Source: Streptomyces sp. NBC_01116 (GTDB taxonomy: Bacteria; Actinomycetota; Actinomycetes; Streptomycetales; Streptomycetaceae). Taken from it: 64,000 nucleotides of DNA. Every line of letters starts with the position of its first letter. The stretch's first letter is position 1. This document shows, piece by piece, positions 1-7,806 of the stretch. The DNA is taken from contig NZ_CP108644.1 in the NCBI RefSeq assembly GCF_041435495.1, forward strand, positions 7,363,501 to 7,427,500, written 5' to 3'. The notes beneath the pieces were generated by a model that was given only the letters and a program-made list of their open reading frames with translations, searched no databases and was not told where the DNA came from. Position numbers and translations under genes: made by a program.

Positions 1-1017
1 GGGCTGCCGCTGCTCCCGACGACCACGATCGGCTCGTTCCCGCAGACCACCGAACTGCGCACCGCGCGCGCCGACCTGCGTGCGGGGCGGATCGACGAGG
101 CCGGGTACGAGGAGCGCATCAAGGACGAGATCCGCGAGGTCCTCTCCTTCCAGGAGAAGGCCGGGATCGACGTCCTGGTGCACGGCGAACCCGAACGCAA
201 CGACATGGTCCAGTACTTCGCCGAGCAGCTCACCGGATACCTCGCCACCCAGCACGGCTGGGTGCAGTCCTACGGCACCCGGTACGTCCGGCCGCCGGTC
301 CTCGCGGGCGACATCTCGCGCCCCGAGCCGATGACGGTGCGCTGGACCACGTACGCGCAGTCGCTGACCGCACGCCCCGTCAAGGGCATGCTCACCGGCC
401 CCGTCACCATGCTCGCCTGGTCCTTCGTCCGCGACGACCAGCCGCTAGGCGACACCGCGCGCCAGGTGGCCCTCGCCCTGCGGGACGAGGTGAATGACCT
501 GGAGGAGAGCGGCACTTCGGTGATCCAGGTCGACGAGCCCGCGCTCCGCGAGACGCTTCCGCTGCGGGCGGCCGAGCACGCCGCGTACCTGGAGTGGGCG
601 ACGGAGTCCTTCCGGCTCGCCACTTCCGGGGTGCGGCCGGACACCCAGATCCACACCCACATGTGCTACGCGGAGTTCGGCGACATCGTCCAGGCCATCG
701 ACGATCTCGACGCCGACGTCATCAGCCTGGAGGCGGCCCGCTCCCACATGCAGGTCGCCGGCGAACTGGCCGCCCACGGCTATCCCCGCGAGGCGGGCCC
801 GGGCGTCTACGACATCCACTCCCCGCGCATCCCCAGCACCGAGGAGGCTGCGGCCCTGCTGCGCAAGGGACTTGAAGCCATCCCGGCGACACGTCTGTGG
901 GTGAACCCGGACTGCGGCCTGAAGACCCGTGGCTGGCCCGAGACCCGGGTCTCCCTGGAGAACCTGGTCGCCGCCGCGCGGGAGATCCGCGCGGAGCTTC
1001 CCACCGAAGCGGTGTGA
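1..1017 (+). CDS. metE: Cobalamin-independent methionine synthase, C-terminal part (5' end outside window)
   Basis: Transfers the methyl group of 5-methyltetrahydropteroyl-polyglutamate to homocysteine, the last step of methionine synthesis, in the cytosol. Only the last 338 codons are present; the gene begins before base 1. The visible part is the catalytic barrel. It opens with the family signature TTIGSFPQT near residue 8, carries HGEPERNDM near residue 61, and has the zinc-ligand stretch HTHMCYAEF near residue 218 and a second cysteine ligand in NPDCGLK near residue 302. A hairpin follows the stop codon. Whether a cobalamin riboswitch precedes the gene cannot be seen here. The identification is firm because the motifs are continuous and in order. 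Confidence 0.96.
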   Translation, partial: GLPLLPTTTIGSFPQTTELRTARADLRAGRIDEAGYEERIKDEIREVLSFQEKAGIDVLVHGEPERNDMVQYFAEQLTGYLATQHGWVQSYGTRYVRPPVLAGDISRPEPMTVRWTTYAQSLTARPVKGMLTGPVTMLAWSFVRDDQPLGDTARQVALALRDEVNDLEESGTSVIQVDEPALRETLPLRAAEHAAYLEWATESFRLATSGVRPDTQIHTHMCYAEFGDIVQAIDDLDADVISLEAARSHMQVAGELAAHGYPREAGPGVYDIHSPRIPSTEEAAALLRKGLEAIPATRLWVNPDCGLKTRGWPETRVSLENLVAAAREIRAELPTEAV

Positions 1018-1023
1018 GCCGGG

Positions 1024-1061
1024 CCCGGTGCGGGAGCGGCCACGACCGCCCCCGCACCGGG
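1024..1061 (+). terminator. Hairpin terminator after metE
   Basis: A perfect 11-bp inverted repeat (CCCGGTGCGGG at 1024-1034, its complement at 1051-1061) has an inner GCGG/CCGC pairing and starts 7 bases after the metE stop. No T-run follows, which is usual for streptomycete terminators. Confidence 0.6.
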
Positions 1062-1193
1062 ACCCGTCCGCGCCGCCGGACCGGTGCCGGCTTGGGCCGT
1101 CGGCTCCGTCCCGACTACGCTCGGGGGAACGGCAGTTCGGGCACCGGCGTGTCGTCCCGTACGGCGGGAGCGCATTCTTCCGCAGGGTCGGAG

Positions 1194-1212
1194 TTAGGTT
1201 AGCCTAACCAAC
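1194..1212. promoter_or_regulatory. Iron box (DmdR/IdeR operator)
   Basis: TTAGGTTAGCCTAACC followed by AAC closely matches the actinobacterial iron-box consensus, a 19-bp palindrome reading TTAGGTTAG-S-CTAACCTAA. It lies about 120 bp upstream of the leader ORF and decarboxylase gene. DmdR1/IdeR with Fe2+ represses from such sites, so the downstream operon should be switched on by iron starvation. Confidence 0.88.
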
Positions 1213-1311
1213 GAATGCCCGGTTGTGGATCTTTCCGTGACCGGTGCCGCCCCGTGCGCGGGGCGGCACACCCGCACGACCCGCCGCGCACTCCGACCGA
1301 AGGACTCCGCC

Positions 1312-1368
1312 ATGTTGCGTGCTCAGGGCCTGCCGCCCCGCGAACTCCCCGTGGAGCGTGGGGTGTGA
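1312..1368 (+). CDS. 18-residue leader ORF coupled to the decarboxylase gene
   Basis: ATG at 1312 is preceded at good spacing by GAAGGA (1299-1304). The frame encodes MLRAQGLPPRELPVERGV and stops with TGA at 1366-1368, overlapping the GTG start of the next gene (1365) in a GTGA junction. The GGAG at 1353-1356 inside this ORF also serves as the ribosome binding site of the decarboxylase. It looks like a leader peptide that couples translation to the iron-regulated operon. It has no run of one amino acid that would mark a classical attenuator. Function is inferred from position only. Confidence 0.5.
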   Translation: MLRAQGLPPRELPVERGV

Positions 1369-2915
1369 GCGACGGTACGTCGCCGGCCCCCGGCCCGTCG
1401 GGTCCGCGGGAAGGCCTCGTCGCGGGCGGTGCGCACGGGCCCGGCCGGCTACGGGCCCTCACCGCGATCGTCCTGGACGCGCTGGAGAGCGCCGCCCCCG
1501 CCCGGGGCGGACCGCTGCCCGCCGGAGGACCCGAGGCCGTGGCCCTGAGCACGCTCGCCCTCTGCGCCCCGGTCCTGCCGGAGGAGGGCGTCGGGCCCGA
1601 GGCCGCGCTCGGGGACCTGGTCCGCGCGGTCGCGGAAGGCGCCGCCGATCCGGCCGACCCCGCCTGCGTCGCCCATCTGCACTGCCCGCCGCTCGCCGTG
1701 GCCGTCGCGGCGGACCTGGCCGGGGCGGCCCTCAACCCCTCCATGGACTCCTGGGACCAGGCGCCCGCCGCCGGGGTGATCGAAGAGCTGACCACGGCCG
1801 CACTGGCCCGGCTGATCCACCCGGCGGCCCCGGCCCCCGACGCCCTCATCACCAGCGGCGGCACCGAGTCCAACCTGGTCGCCCTGCTCCTCGCCCGGGA
1901 GCGGGCAGCCCCCGGCACCCTCCGGGTGGTGACCGGCGCCAACGCCCACCACAGCGTCCACCGCGCCGCATGGATGCTCGGCCTGCCCGCCCCCGTGACC
2001 GTCGCCTGCCACGACGGGCGGATCGACCCGGCAGCCCTCGACGACGCCCTGACCGCCCTGGCGGGAGCACCGCTCCTGGTCGTCGCCACCGCCGGTACCA
2101 CCGACGAGGGGCGCATCGACCCGCTCCCGGAGATCGGGCGCGTCGCCGAGCGGCACGCGGCCAGGCTCCACGTCGATGCCGCCTACGGCGGTCCGCTGAT
2201 GTTCAGCGAGCGCCTGGCCCCGCTGCTCGCGGGCCTGGAACACGCCGCGTCCGTCACGTTCGACCTGCACAAACTCGGCTGGCAGCCGGTCGCCGCCGGA
2301 GTGCTGGCCGTCGCGGACGCGGAGATGCTCGCCCCGCTGTCCCTGCGCGCCGACTACCTCAACGCCGACGACGACACCGAGGCAGGGCTCCCGGACCTGC
2401 TGGGCCGCTCGATCCGCACCACCCGGCGCCCCGACGCCCTGAAGATGGCGGTCACCTTCCGAGCGCTCGGACGCCGGGGTCTCGGCGAGCTGGTGGAGCA
2501 CTGCGTGCGTACGGCCCACGAGTTCGGCGGGGCCGTCGACGCCCGCCCCGCACTGCGTCGCCGCCCCGGCGACATCGGGATCAGCACCGTGCTGTTCCGC
2601 CCCGTGGTGGCCGACGCGCTGCCGGACGAGGCGGGCGACGCGGTGGTCGCCGCCGTCCGCCGCACCCTGCTCGCCGAGGGGCGCGCCGTCCTCGGCCGCG
2701 CGGTGGCGGAGGACGGCGACGGACGGCGCCGCCTGTGGCTGAAGGCCACACTGCTGCACCCGGACGCCGCTGCCGCCGACCTGCTGCCGCTGCTCGACCT
2801 CGTCGCGGCGGCGGCGGACCGTGCCGCGACCGAAACGGCGGCGGATCGAGCCGCTCCCCAAGCCGCGGCGGCCGAGGACACCGAAGCCCCCGTGGCGGAA
2901 AGGCTGTCGCCATGA
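1365..2915 (+). CDS. PLP-dependent decarboxylase, DesA/diaminobutyrate-decarboxylase-like
   Basis: Group II pyridoxal-phosphate decarboxylase of 516 residues, related to DesA (lysine to cadaverine) and to L-2,4-diaminobutyrate decarboxylases. The core runs from WDQAPA and SGGTESN (near residue 163, phosphate binding) through NAHHSVHRAA, HVDAAYGG (near 268, cofactor aspartate) to DLHKLGW (near 302), whose lysine should form the Schiff base. The Ala-rich C-terminal tail is probably disordered. GTG 1365 was chosen because GGAG lies 8 bases upstream and the start overlaps the leader ORF. An iron box upstream and an N-hydroxylase downstream place it in hydroxamate siderophore chemistry. The substrate (lysine, ornithine or diaminobutyrate) cannot be decided from sequence alone. 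Confidence 0.85.
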   Translation: MSDGTSPAPGPSGPREGLVAGGAHGPGRLRALTAIVLDALESAAPARGGPLPAGGPEAVALSTLALCAPVLPEEGVGPEAALGDLVRAVAEGAADPADPACVAHLHCPPLAVAVAADLAGAALNPSMDSWDQAPAAGVIEELTTAALARLIHPAAPAPDALITSGGTESNLVALLLARERAAPGTLRVVTGANAHHSVHRAAWMLGLPAPVTVACHDGRIDPAALDDALTALAGAPLLVVATAGTTDEGRIDPLPEIGRVAERHAARLHVDAAYGGPLMFSERLAPLLAGLEHAASVTFDLHKLGWQPVAAGVLAVADAEMLAPLSLRADYLNADDDTEAGLPDLLGRSIRTTRRPDALKMAVTFRALGRRGLGELVEHCVRTAHEFGGAVDARPALRRRPGDIGISTVLFRPVVADALPDEAGDAVVAAVRRTLLAEGRAVLGRAVAEDGDGRRRLWLKATLLHPDAAAADLLPLLDLVAAAADRAATETAADRAAPQAAAAEDTEAPVAERLSP

Positions 2916-2998
2916 CGCTGACGACGTGCACGACGCGTCCGGAACGACGCCCCGGACGCCCCGCCGCCCCAGCGATCCCCGCCGGAGGAACCCGATGA
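2912..2998 (+). CDS. 28-codon micro-ORF bridging decarboxylase and hydroxylase
   Basis: ATG 2912 overlaps the decarboxylase stop (ATGA, 2912-2915), and its own TGA at 2996-2998 overlaps the hydroxylase ATG at 2995 (again ATGA). GGAAAGG upstream can act as its ribosome binding site. The predicted peptide begins MTLTTCTTRPERRPGRP and is rich in Pro, Arg and Thr. I recognise no family. The two exact 4-base overlaps suggest translation passes through the ORF, so it is either a coupling device or a real small protein. The double overlap could be chance, hence moderate confidence. Confidence 0.45.
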   Translation: MTLTTCTTRPERRPGRPAAPAIPAGGTR

Positions 2999-4386
2999 CG
3001 CCAGGACCGCGCACGCCGCCCCTCGATCTGCTGGGGGTGGGGGCAGGCCCCTTCAACCTCTCCCTTGCCGCACTCGCCGACGGCGTCCCGGGGCTGCGCA
3101 CCGTCTTCCACGAGCAGCGAGCGGCCTTCCACTGGCACCCCGGGCTGCTCATCGAGGGGGCGACGCTTCAAGTGCCCTTCCTGGCGGACCTGGTGAGCCT
3201 TGTCGAACCCACCAGCCCCTGGTCGTACCTCAATTACCTCAAGATCCGCCGCAGGCTCTTCCCGTTCTACTTCGCCGAGCAGCTCCACATCCACCGCTCC
3301 GAGTTCGACAGCTACCTGCGCTGGGTGAGCACCGAACTCCCCGCCACCCGCTTCGGCCACCGGGTCGACACGGTGGCCTGGGACCCAGGACAGGACGCGT
3401 TCGCCGTGGAGTTCACCCGGCTGGGCGCCGACGGCGAGGCGCCCACGACCGGGCTCGCCCACGCCCGCAACCTCGCCCTCGGCGTCGGCACGGCCCCTCA
3501 CGTCCCGGAACCCCTGCGGGAGCTGGTCCAGGACCCGGCCGCCGTCGCGCTGCACTCCGCCGACTATCTCTCGCAGCGGGACCGGCTGCTGGCCGCCCGC
3601 CACGTCACCGTCGTCGGCTCGGGCCAGTCGGGCGCCGAGGTCCTGCTGGACCTGCTGCGGTCCCGGCCCGAGGGGGCGGAGGGGCTGACCTGGCTGGCCC
3701 GTACGCCCGCGTTCGCGCCGATGGAGTACAGCAAGATCGGCCTGGAGCAGTTCACCCCCGATTACACCCGCTACTTCCACGGACTTCCGCAGGCCACCCG
3801 GGACCGCCTCCTGCCCCGCCAGTGGCAGCTGTACAAGGGCGTCAGCGGGGAGACGCTCGGGGACATCCACGACGAGCTGTACCGGCGCAGCCTCGGCGGA
3901 AGCTGGCCCGAGGTGACCCTCACCCCCGGCATCGAGGTCACCGATGCCACCGTCACCGGGGCGGGGCGCATCGAACTGGGCATCGAGCACGGCCAGCAGG
4001 AGGCGCGGGGCCGACTCGTCACGGACGCCGTCGTCCTCGCCACCGGATACCGGGAGCGCCCCGTCGACACGCTGCTCGCCGCTCTCGACCCGTACATCGT
4101 CCGCGACGAGGCCGGGCGTCCGCAGGTCGACGCGGCCCAACGCCTCGTTCTCGCACCGGAGATAGCCGGTTCCGTCTTCGTGCAGAACGCCGAACGGCAT
4201 ACGCACGGCGTCGGCGCACCGGACCTGGGTCTGGCCGCCTGGCGTTCCGCCGTGATCGTCAACGCGCTGACGGGCAAGGAGTTCTACCCGTTGCCGGAGC
4301 GCACGGCCTTCACCACGTTCGGTCTCGGCGCGCAGGACAGCGACGACCGGGATGCCGCGTCGCGCCGGGCCGAACCGCGACGGTGA
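2995..4386 (+). CDS. Lysine N6-hydroxylase / L-ornithine N5-monooxygenase family protein
   Basis: FAD- and NADPH-dependent N-hydroxylating monooxygenase (IucD, SidA, DesB family) of 463 residues that converts a primary amine to a hydroxylamine during hydroxamate siderophore synthesis. The FAD-binding GVGAGPFNLSLA is near residue 13, the NADPH-binding GSGQSGAE near residue 206 and the family ATGYRER motif near residue 348. ATG 2995 has an excellent GGAGGA just upstream. With the decarboxylase it could make N-hydroxycadaverine or a related hydroxylated diamine. The acyltransferase and NIS synthetase expected next (DesC, DesD) are absent, because the following gene is the convergent etfA. It may supply another cluster elsewhere. 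Confidence 0.9.
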   Translation: MTPGPRTPPLDLLGVGAGPFNLSLAALADGVPGLRTVFHEQRAAFHWHPGLLIEGATLQVPFLADLVSLVEPTSPWSYLNYLKIRRRLFPFYFAEQLHIHRSEFDSYLRWVSTELPATRFGHRVDTVAWDPGQDAFAVEFTRLGADGEAPTTGLAHARNLALGVGTAPHVPEPLRELVQDPAAVALHSADYLSQRDRLLAARHVTVVGSGQSGAEVLLDLLRSRPEGAEGLTWLARTPAFAPMEYSKIGLEQFTPDYTRYFHGLPQATRDRLLPRQWQLYKGVSGETLGDIHDELYRRSLGGSWPEVTLTPGIEVTDATVTGAGRIELGIEHGQQEARGRLVTDAVVLATGYRERPVDTLLAALDPYIVRDEAGRPQVDAAQRLVLAPEIAGSVFVQNAERHTHGVGAPDLGLAAWRSAVIVNALTGKEFYPLPERTAFTTFGLGAQDSDDRDAASRRAEPRR

Positions 4387-4405
4387 CAGCGGTGCGGAAC
4401 GGCCT

Positions 4406-4438
4406 CGGGCCGCGCGGTGGTGTGCACCGTGCGGCCCG
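4406..4438. terminator. Bidirectional hairpin between hydroxylase gene and etfA
   Basis: Inverted repeat CGGGCCGCGCGGTG (4406-4419) and CACCGTGCGGCCCG (4425-4438) pairs 13 of 14 bases around a 5-base loop. It sits in the 75-bp gap between two convergent genes and can stop transcription from either side. Confidence 0.6.
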
Positions 4439-4461
4439 GGGTGTGGTGTTCGCGGGAGGGG

Positions 4462-5424
4462 TCAGCCCTTGCGGGTGTTGATCTCTTCGGTGAGCTGGGG
4501 CACGACGGCGAAGAGGTCGCCGACGACGCCGTAGTCGACGAGTTCGAAGATCGGGGCCTCGGCGTCCTTGTTGATCGCGACGATCGTCTTCGAGGTCTGC
4601 ATCCCCGCCCGGTGCTGGATCGCGCCGGAGATACCGGACGCGATGTACAGCTGCGGCGAGACGGACTTGCCGGTCTGTCCGACCTGGGAGGTGTGCGGAT
4701 ACCAGCCCGCGTCGACCGCGGCACGCGACGCGCCCACCGCCGCACCCAGACTGTCCGCGAGCGCCTCGATGAGAGGGAAGTTCTCCGCACCGTTGACCCC
4801 GCGGCCACCGGAGACGACGATCGCTGCCTCGGTCAGCTCCGGACGCCCCGTCGACTCGCGCGGCGTACGCGAGGTGACCTTCGTACCCGTCGCCGCCGCA
4901 CCGAACGACACCGACAGGCTCTCGACCGCACCCGCGGCGGCCGCCGGCTCGACCGGGGCGGAGTTCGGCTTCACCGTGATCACCGGAACACCCCGGGAGA
5001 CCCGGGACCTCGTCGTGTACGAAGCGGCGAACGCGGCCTGCGTCGCGACCGGACCCTGCTCACCGGCCTCCACGTCCGTGGCGTCGGTGATGACACCGGA
5101 ACCGACCCGCAGAGCGAGACGCGCGGCGACCTCCTTGCCCTCCGCGGACGACACCACCAGCACCGCCACCGGCGACACCGCCTCGAACGCCGCCTGCAGC
5201 GCGTCCACCTTCGGCACCACCAGATACTCCGCGAACTCCGGCGCATCCGCGGTCAGCACCCGCACCGCACCGTGCTCACCCAGCACCCCGGCCGTCGCCC
5301 CCGCACCCGCACCCAGCGCCACCGCGACCGGGTCACCGATCCGGCGCGCCAGCGTCAGCAGCTCCAGCGTGGGCTTGCGGACCGCACCGTCCACGTGATC
5401 GACCAGAACAAGAACTTCAGCCAT
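4462..5424 (-). CDS. etfA: Electron transfer flavoprotein, alpha subunit
   Basis: EtfA/FixB of 320 residues, the usual length. With EtfB it forms a soluble FAD/AMP heterodimer that carries electrons from acyl-CoA dehydrogenases to the membrane quinone pool. The N-terminal half (MAEVLVLVDHVDGAVRKPT) is the ETF domain. The C-terminal half holds the FAD site, with the conserved stretches GAENFPLIEALAD, VGQTGKSVSPQLYIA, SGISGAIQHRAGM and AINKDAEAPIFELVDYGVVG. It lies downstream of etfB on the same strand, 62 bp apart, with a GGAG before the ATG. A natural electron donor is the methylsuccinyl-CoA dehydrogenase at 37712-38917. Confidence 0.97.
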   Translation of the reverse strand: MAEVLVLVDHVDGAVRKPTLELLTLARRIGDPVAVALGAGAGATAGVLGEHGAVRVLTADAPEFAEYLVVPKVDALQAAFEAVSPVAVLVVSSAEGKEVAARLALRVGSGVITDATDVEAGEQGPVATQAAFAASYTTRSRVSRGVPVITVKPNSAPVEPAAAAGAVESLSVSFGAAATGTKVTSRTPRESTGRPELTEAAIVVSGGRGVNGAENFPLIEALADSLGAAVGASRAAVDAGWYPHTSQVGQTGKSVSPQLYIASGISGAIQHRAGMQTSKTIVAINKDAEAPIFELVDYGVVGDLFAVVPQLTEEINTRKG

Positions 5425-5437
5425 GACAACGCACTCC

Positions 5438-5486
5438 AGGAAGAGAGAAGGAAGGAAGAGGAGGGGAGGGGAAGACGGGAAGGGGG
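5438..5486. repeat. Homopurine tract between etfB and etfA
   Basis: On the plus strand 38 purines run without a break (5438-5475), then one C, then ten more purines up to the etfB stop. The etfB-etfA mRNA therefore contains a 49-nt pyrimidine stretch. Such mirror-like purine tracts can form triplex DNA or bind RNA-binding proteins. No function is assigned. Confidence 0.6.
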
Positions 5487-6272
5487 CTAGATGAACTTCT
5501 GGCCCACGAGGAACTCGGCGAGCTGCCTGCCGCCCTCACCCTCGTCCTTCACGATCGTGCCCGCCGTCCGCGCCGGACGCTCCGTCGCCGAATCGACCGC
5601 CGTCCACGCACCCGCCAGACCCACCTCGTCCGCGTCCAGCCCCAGATCGTCCAGGTCCAGCGACTCCACCGGCTTCTTCTTCGCCGCCATGATCCCCTTG
5701 AACGACGGGTAACGAGCCTCACCCGACTGGTCGGTCACCGACACCACCGCCGGGAGCGACGCCTCGACCTGCTCGGACGCGGTGTCACCGTCACGCCGGC
5801 CCGTCACCACACCACCCGCCACCGCGACCTCCGACAACAGCGTCACCTGCGGCACTCCCAGCCGCTCCGCCAGGAGCGCCGGCAGCACACCCATGACCCC
5901 GTCCGTCGACGCCATCCCGCAGATCACCAGGTCGTAACCCGTCTTCTCCACAGCCTTCGCCAGCACCAGCGACGTCCCCATCACATCACTGCCGTGCAGA
6001 TCGTCGTCCTCGACGTGAACCGCCCTGTCCGCACCCATCGACAACGCCTTGCGCAACGCGTCCTTGGCATCCTCCGGACCCACCGTCACCACGGTGATCT
6101 CCGCATCGTCCGCCCCGTCGGCGATCTGCAACGCCTGCTCGACCGCGTACTCGTCCAGCTCCGACAACAGACCGTCGACATCCTCACGGTCCAGCGTCAG
6201 GTCATCGGCGAAACGCCGGTCACCGGTCGCGTCGGGCACGTACTTCACACAGACAACGATCCTCAAGCTCAC
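5487..6272 (-). CDS. etfB: Electron transfer flavoprotein, beta subunit
   Basis: EtfB/FixA of 261 residues, partner of EtfA; it contributes the AMP-binding side of the heterodimer. The protein begins SLRIVVCVKYVPDA and has the family signature KALSMGADRAVHV and the segment VEKTGYDLVICGMASTDGVMG near residues 105-130. GTG at 6272 was chosen because AGGAG lies 8 bases upstream and the length then fits the family; a longer upstream reading frame has no such support. It is the first gene of the etfB-etfA transcription unit. The double palindromic operator at 6338-6374 lies in its promoter region, shared with the divergent TetR gene. Confidence 0.96.
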   Translation of the reverse strand: MSLRIVVCVKYVPDATGDRRFADDLTLDREDVDGLLSELDEYAVEQALQIADGADDAEITVVTVGPEDAKDALRKALSMGADRAVHVEDDDLHGSDVMGTSLVLAKAVEKTGYDLVICGMASTDGVMGVLPALLAERLGVPQVTLLSEVAVAGGVVTGRRDGDTASEQVEASLPAVVSVTDQSGEARYPSFKGIMAAKKKPVESLDLDDLGLDADEVGLAGAWTAVDSATERPARTAGTIVKDEGEGGRQLAEFLVGQKFI

Positions 6273-6337
6273 GCCGGCTCTCCTGCCTACCTGGGTGTGG
6301 TCCCACCTGGGTGTCATTCGTTCTGATGGACAGATTA

Positions 6338-6374
6338 TGGCACTCAGTACCCTCTGTAAAGGTACGCAGTGCCA
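6338..6374. promoter_or_regulatory. Double palindromic operator, copy 1 (etfB/tetR)
   Basis: TGGCACTCAGTACC (6338-6351) and GGTACGCAGTGCCA (6361-6374) form an inverted pair (12 of 14 positions) separated by 9 bases. Each half is itself close to the palindrome GGCACTSAGTGCC. The site lies between etfB and the divergent TetR gene. The same element recurs at 7269-7306 and 44035-44071. Confidence 0.8.
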
Positions 6375-6405
6375 AAACGCTCCGTCCGGTGCTACGTTTC
6401 GCCGC

Positions 6406-7260
6406 ATGAGCGAGGCACGAGGACCCGAGAAGAAGGCACCCATGCGGGAGGTGCTCGCGCAGGCGGCCTTCCAGCTCTTCCTGGAGCGGGGCTTCGAGCG
6501 GACGACCGTGGACGACATCGTGGCGCGGGCCGGAGTGGGCCGGCGCTCGTTCTTCCGCTACTTCCCGTCCAAGGAGGACGCGGTCTTCCCGGACCATGAG
6601 CGCTGCCTCGCCGAGATGACCGAGTTCCTGGCCGCCGTCGACGACAGCGACCCGGTCGGCGCGGTGTGCGACGCCGCCCGCATCGTGCTGCGGATGTACG
6701 CGGCCAACCCGGAGTTCTCCGTACAGCGCTACCGCCTCACGCGGGAGGTGCCGGGGCTGCGGACGTACGAACTCTCGGTGGTGCGCCGTTACGAGCAGAC
6801 CCTCGCCGGGCATCTGCGCGGCCGGTTCGGTGAGGGCGGGGACGGGGAGGGGGACGGGGAGTTGAGGGCCGAGGTGATCGCCGCCTCGGTGGTCGCCGCG
6901 CACAACAACGGGCTTCGGCTGTGGCTGCGTTCGGGCGGAGAGGGTGACCCCGAGGTGGCCGTCGACCATGCGCTCGCCCTGGTGCGCGAGGTGTGGGGGC
7001 GGTCCGCGGGAGTGGCGGGCGCGCTGTCGCCGGAGGGGGAGGGCGGGCTCCCGGACGGATCCGTGTCCGGCCCGGACGCGACGCTTCCCGTGCCGGCCCT
7101 TCCCGCCGGCTCTCCCGTCTCCGGCCTTCCTCTCTCCGGCCTTCCCGTCTCCGCGCTCCCCGTCTCCGGCGACGGAGAGGTGATCGTGATGGTCGCGCGG
7201 AAGGGCACCCCGATGTGGCGCGTCGTGCAGCAGATCGAGTCGGCCGTCGGCGAGAACTGA
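6406..7260 (+). CDS. TetR-family regulator, probable repressor of the etf/acyl-CoA regulon
   Basis: DNA-binding TetR protein of 284 residues. The helix-turn-helix (residues about 15-60) reads DDIVARAGVGRRSFFRYFPSK, and the C-terminal ligand domain continues to DGEVIVMVARKGTPMWRVV at the end. A Pro/Ser-rich linker with repeated SGLP motifs lies near residues 225-260. ATG 6406 fits the family N-terminus; no clear ribosome binding site precedes it and a TACGTT-like -10 lies close, so the transcript may be nearly leaderless. The protein is a clear paralogue of the TetR at 45891-46709. Palindromic operators on both sides of the gene suggest self-regulation and control of etfB and the DUF35 gene. 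An acyl-CoA ligand is my inference. Confidence 0.88.
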   Translation: MSEARGPEKKAPMREVLAQAAFQLFLERGFERTTVDDIVARAGVGRRSFFRYFPSKEDAVFPDHERCLAEMTEFLAAVDDSDPVGAVCDAARIVLRMYAANPEFSVQRYRLTREVPGLRTYELSVVRRYEQTLAGHLRGRFGEGGDGEGDGELRAEVIAASVVAAHNNGLRLWLRSGGEGDPEVAVDHALALVREVWGRSAGVAGALSPEGEGGLPDGSVSGPDATLPVPALPAGSPVSGLPLSGLPVSALPVSGDGEVIVMVARKGTPMWRVVQQIESAVGEN

Positions 7261-7268
7261 GTATCAAT

Positions 7269-7306
7269 GGGCACTCAGTGCCTTTACTGTCCGGCACTGA
7301 GTGCCA
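7269..7306. promoter_or_regulatory. Double palindromic operator, copy 2 (DUF35 gene)
   Basis: GGGCACTCAGTGCC (7269-7282) and GGCACTGAGTGCCA (7293-7306) form an inverted pair with 13 of 14 matches and a 10-base spacer. It is the best-conserved copy and lies 65 bp upstream of the DUF35 gene start. Confidence 0.8.
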
Positions 7307-7370
7307 TATGGTGCGGACGCGCCCGCAGTGCAGGTGCGGCGCGTCCGAGACGAGCGCAGGGGGTCGAGCC

Positions 7371-7766
7371 GTGTCCCAGAGAGTCATGGGCACCGTAATG
7401 GGCACCGTCCAGAAGGCGCACGAGGAGTGCGGCCTCTCCTACAACCGCTGCCGCTGGTGCGGTACCGCCTCGTTCCGGCGGCTGCTGTGCCCGGTGTGCG
7501 CGTCGAGCGAACTGGAGCCCGAACGCACCACCGGCCACGGGGTGGTCGTCCGGACCGCCGTGGTCCACCGCTACACCGAGGCGGCGCGCAACGAGTCCCT
7601 CGTGCGGTTCTCCGAAGGGTTCGTCTTCCGCTGCCGGATCGTGGGGGCGGCTCCGCACCTGGTGACGGTCGGCGCGCGCGTCCGGCCCGTCTCCGGGGAC
7701 GAGCCGGAGACGGGCGAGGTGGTCCTGGAACTCTGCGAGCCTCCCGCGCGGCGCGACTGGGTCTGA
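7371..7766 (+). CDS. Zn-ribbon and OB-fold (DUF35-type) protein
   Basis: Small protein of 131 residues with an N-terminal rubredoxin-like zinc ribbon (CRWCGTASFRRLLCPVC, two CxxC pairs near residues 22-38) followed by an OB-fold (TTGHGVVVRTAVVH and onward). DUF35 proteins usually accompany thiolases or acyl-CoA enzymes and are thought to bind acyl-CoA or support complexes. GTG 7371 has AGGGGG at suitable spacing; an ATG at 7386 is possible. It stands alone here, with no thiolase beside it, but the operator copy directly upstream ties it to the TetR/etf unit. Biochemical role unknown. Confidence 0.8.
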   Translation: MSQRVMGTVMGTVQKAHEECGLSYNRCRWCGTASFRRLLCPVCASSELEPERTTGHGVVVRTAVVHRYTEAARNESLVRFSEGFVFRCRIVGAAPHLVTVGARVRPVSGDEPETGEVVLELCEPPARRDWV

Positions 7767-7806
7767 ACGGCCCGGCCGGCCGGGCGGCGAACCGCCGATC
7801 GGCCGG

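Noticed and set aside
1215..4386. Complete desferrioxamine (desABCD) cluster
   Set aside because: Only the decarboxylase and hydroxylase are present; the acyltransferase and NIS synthetase are missing and etfA follows on the other strand.
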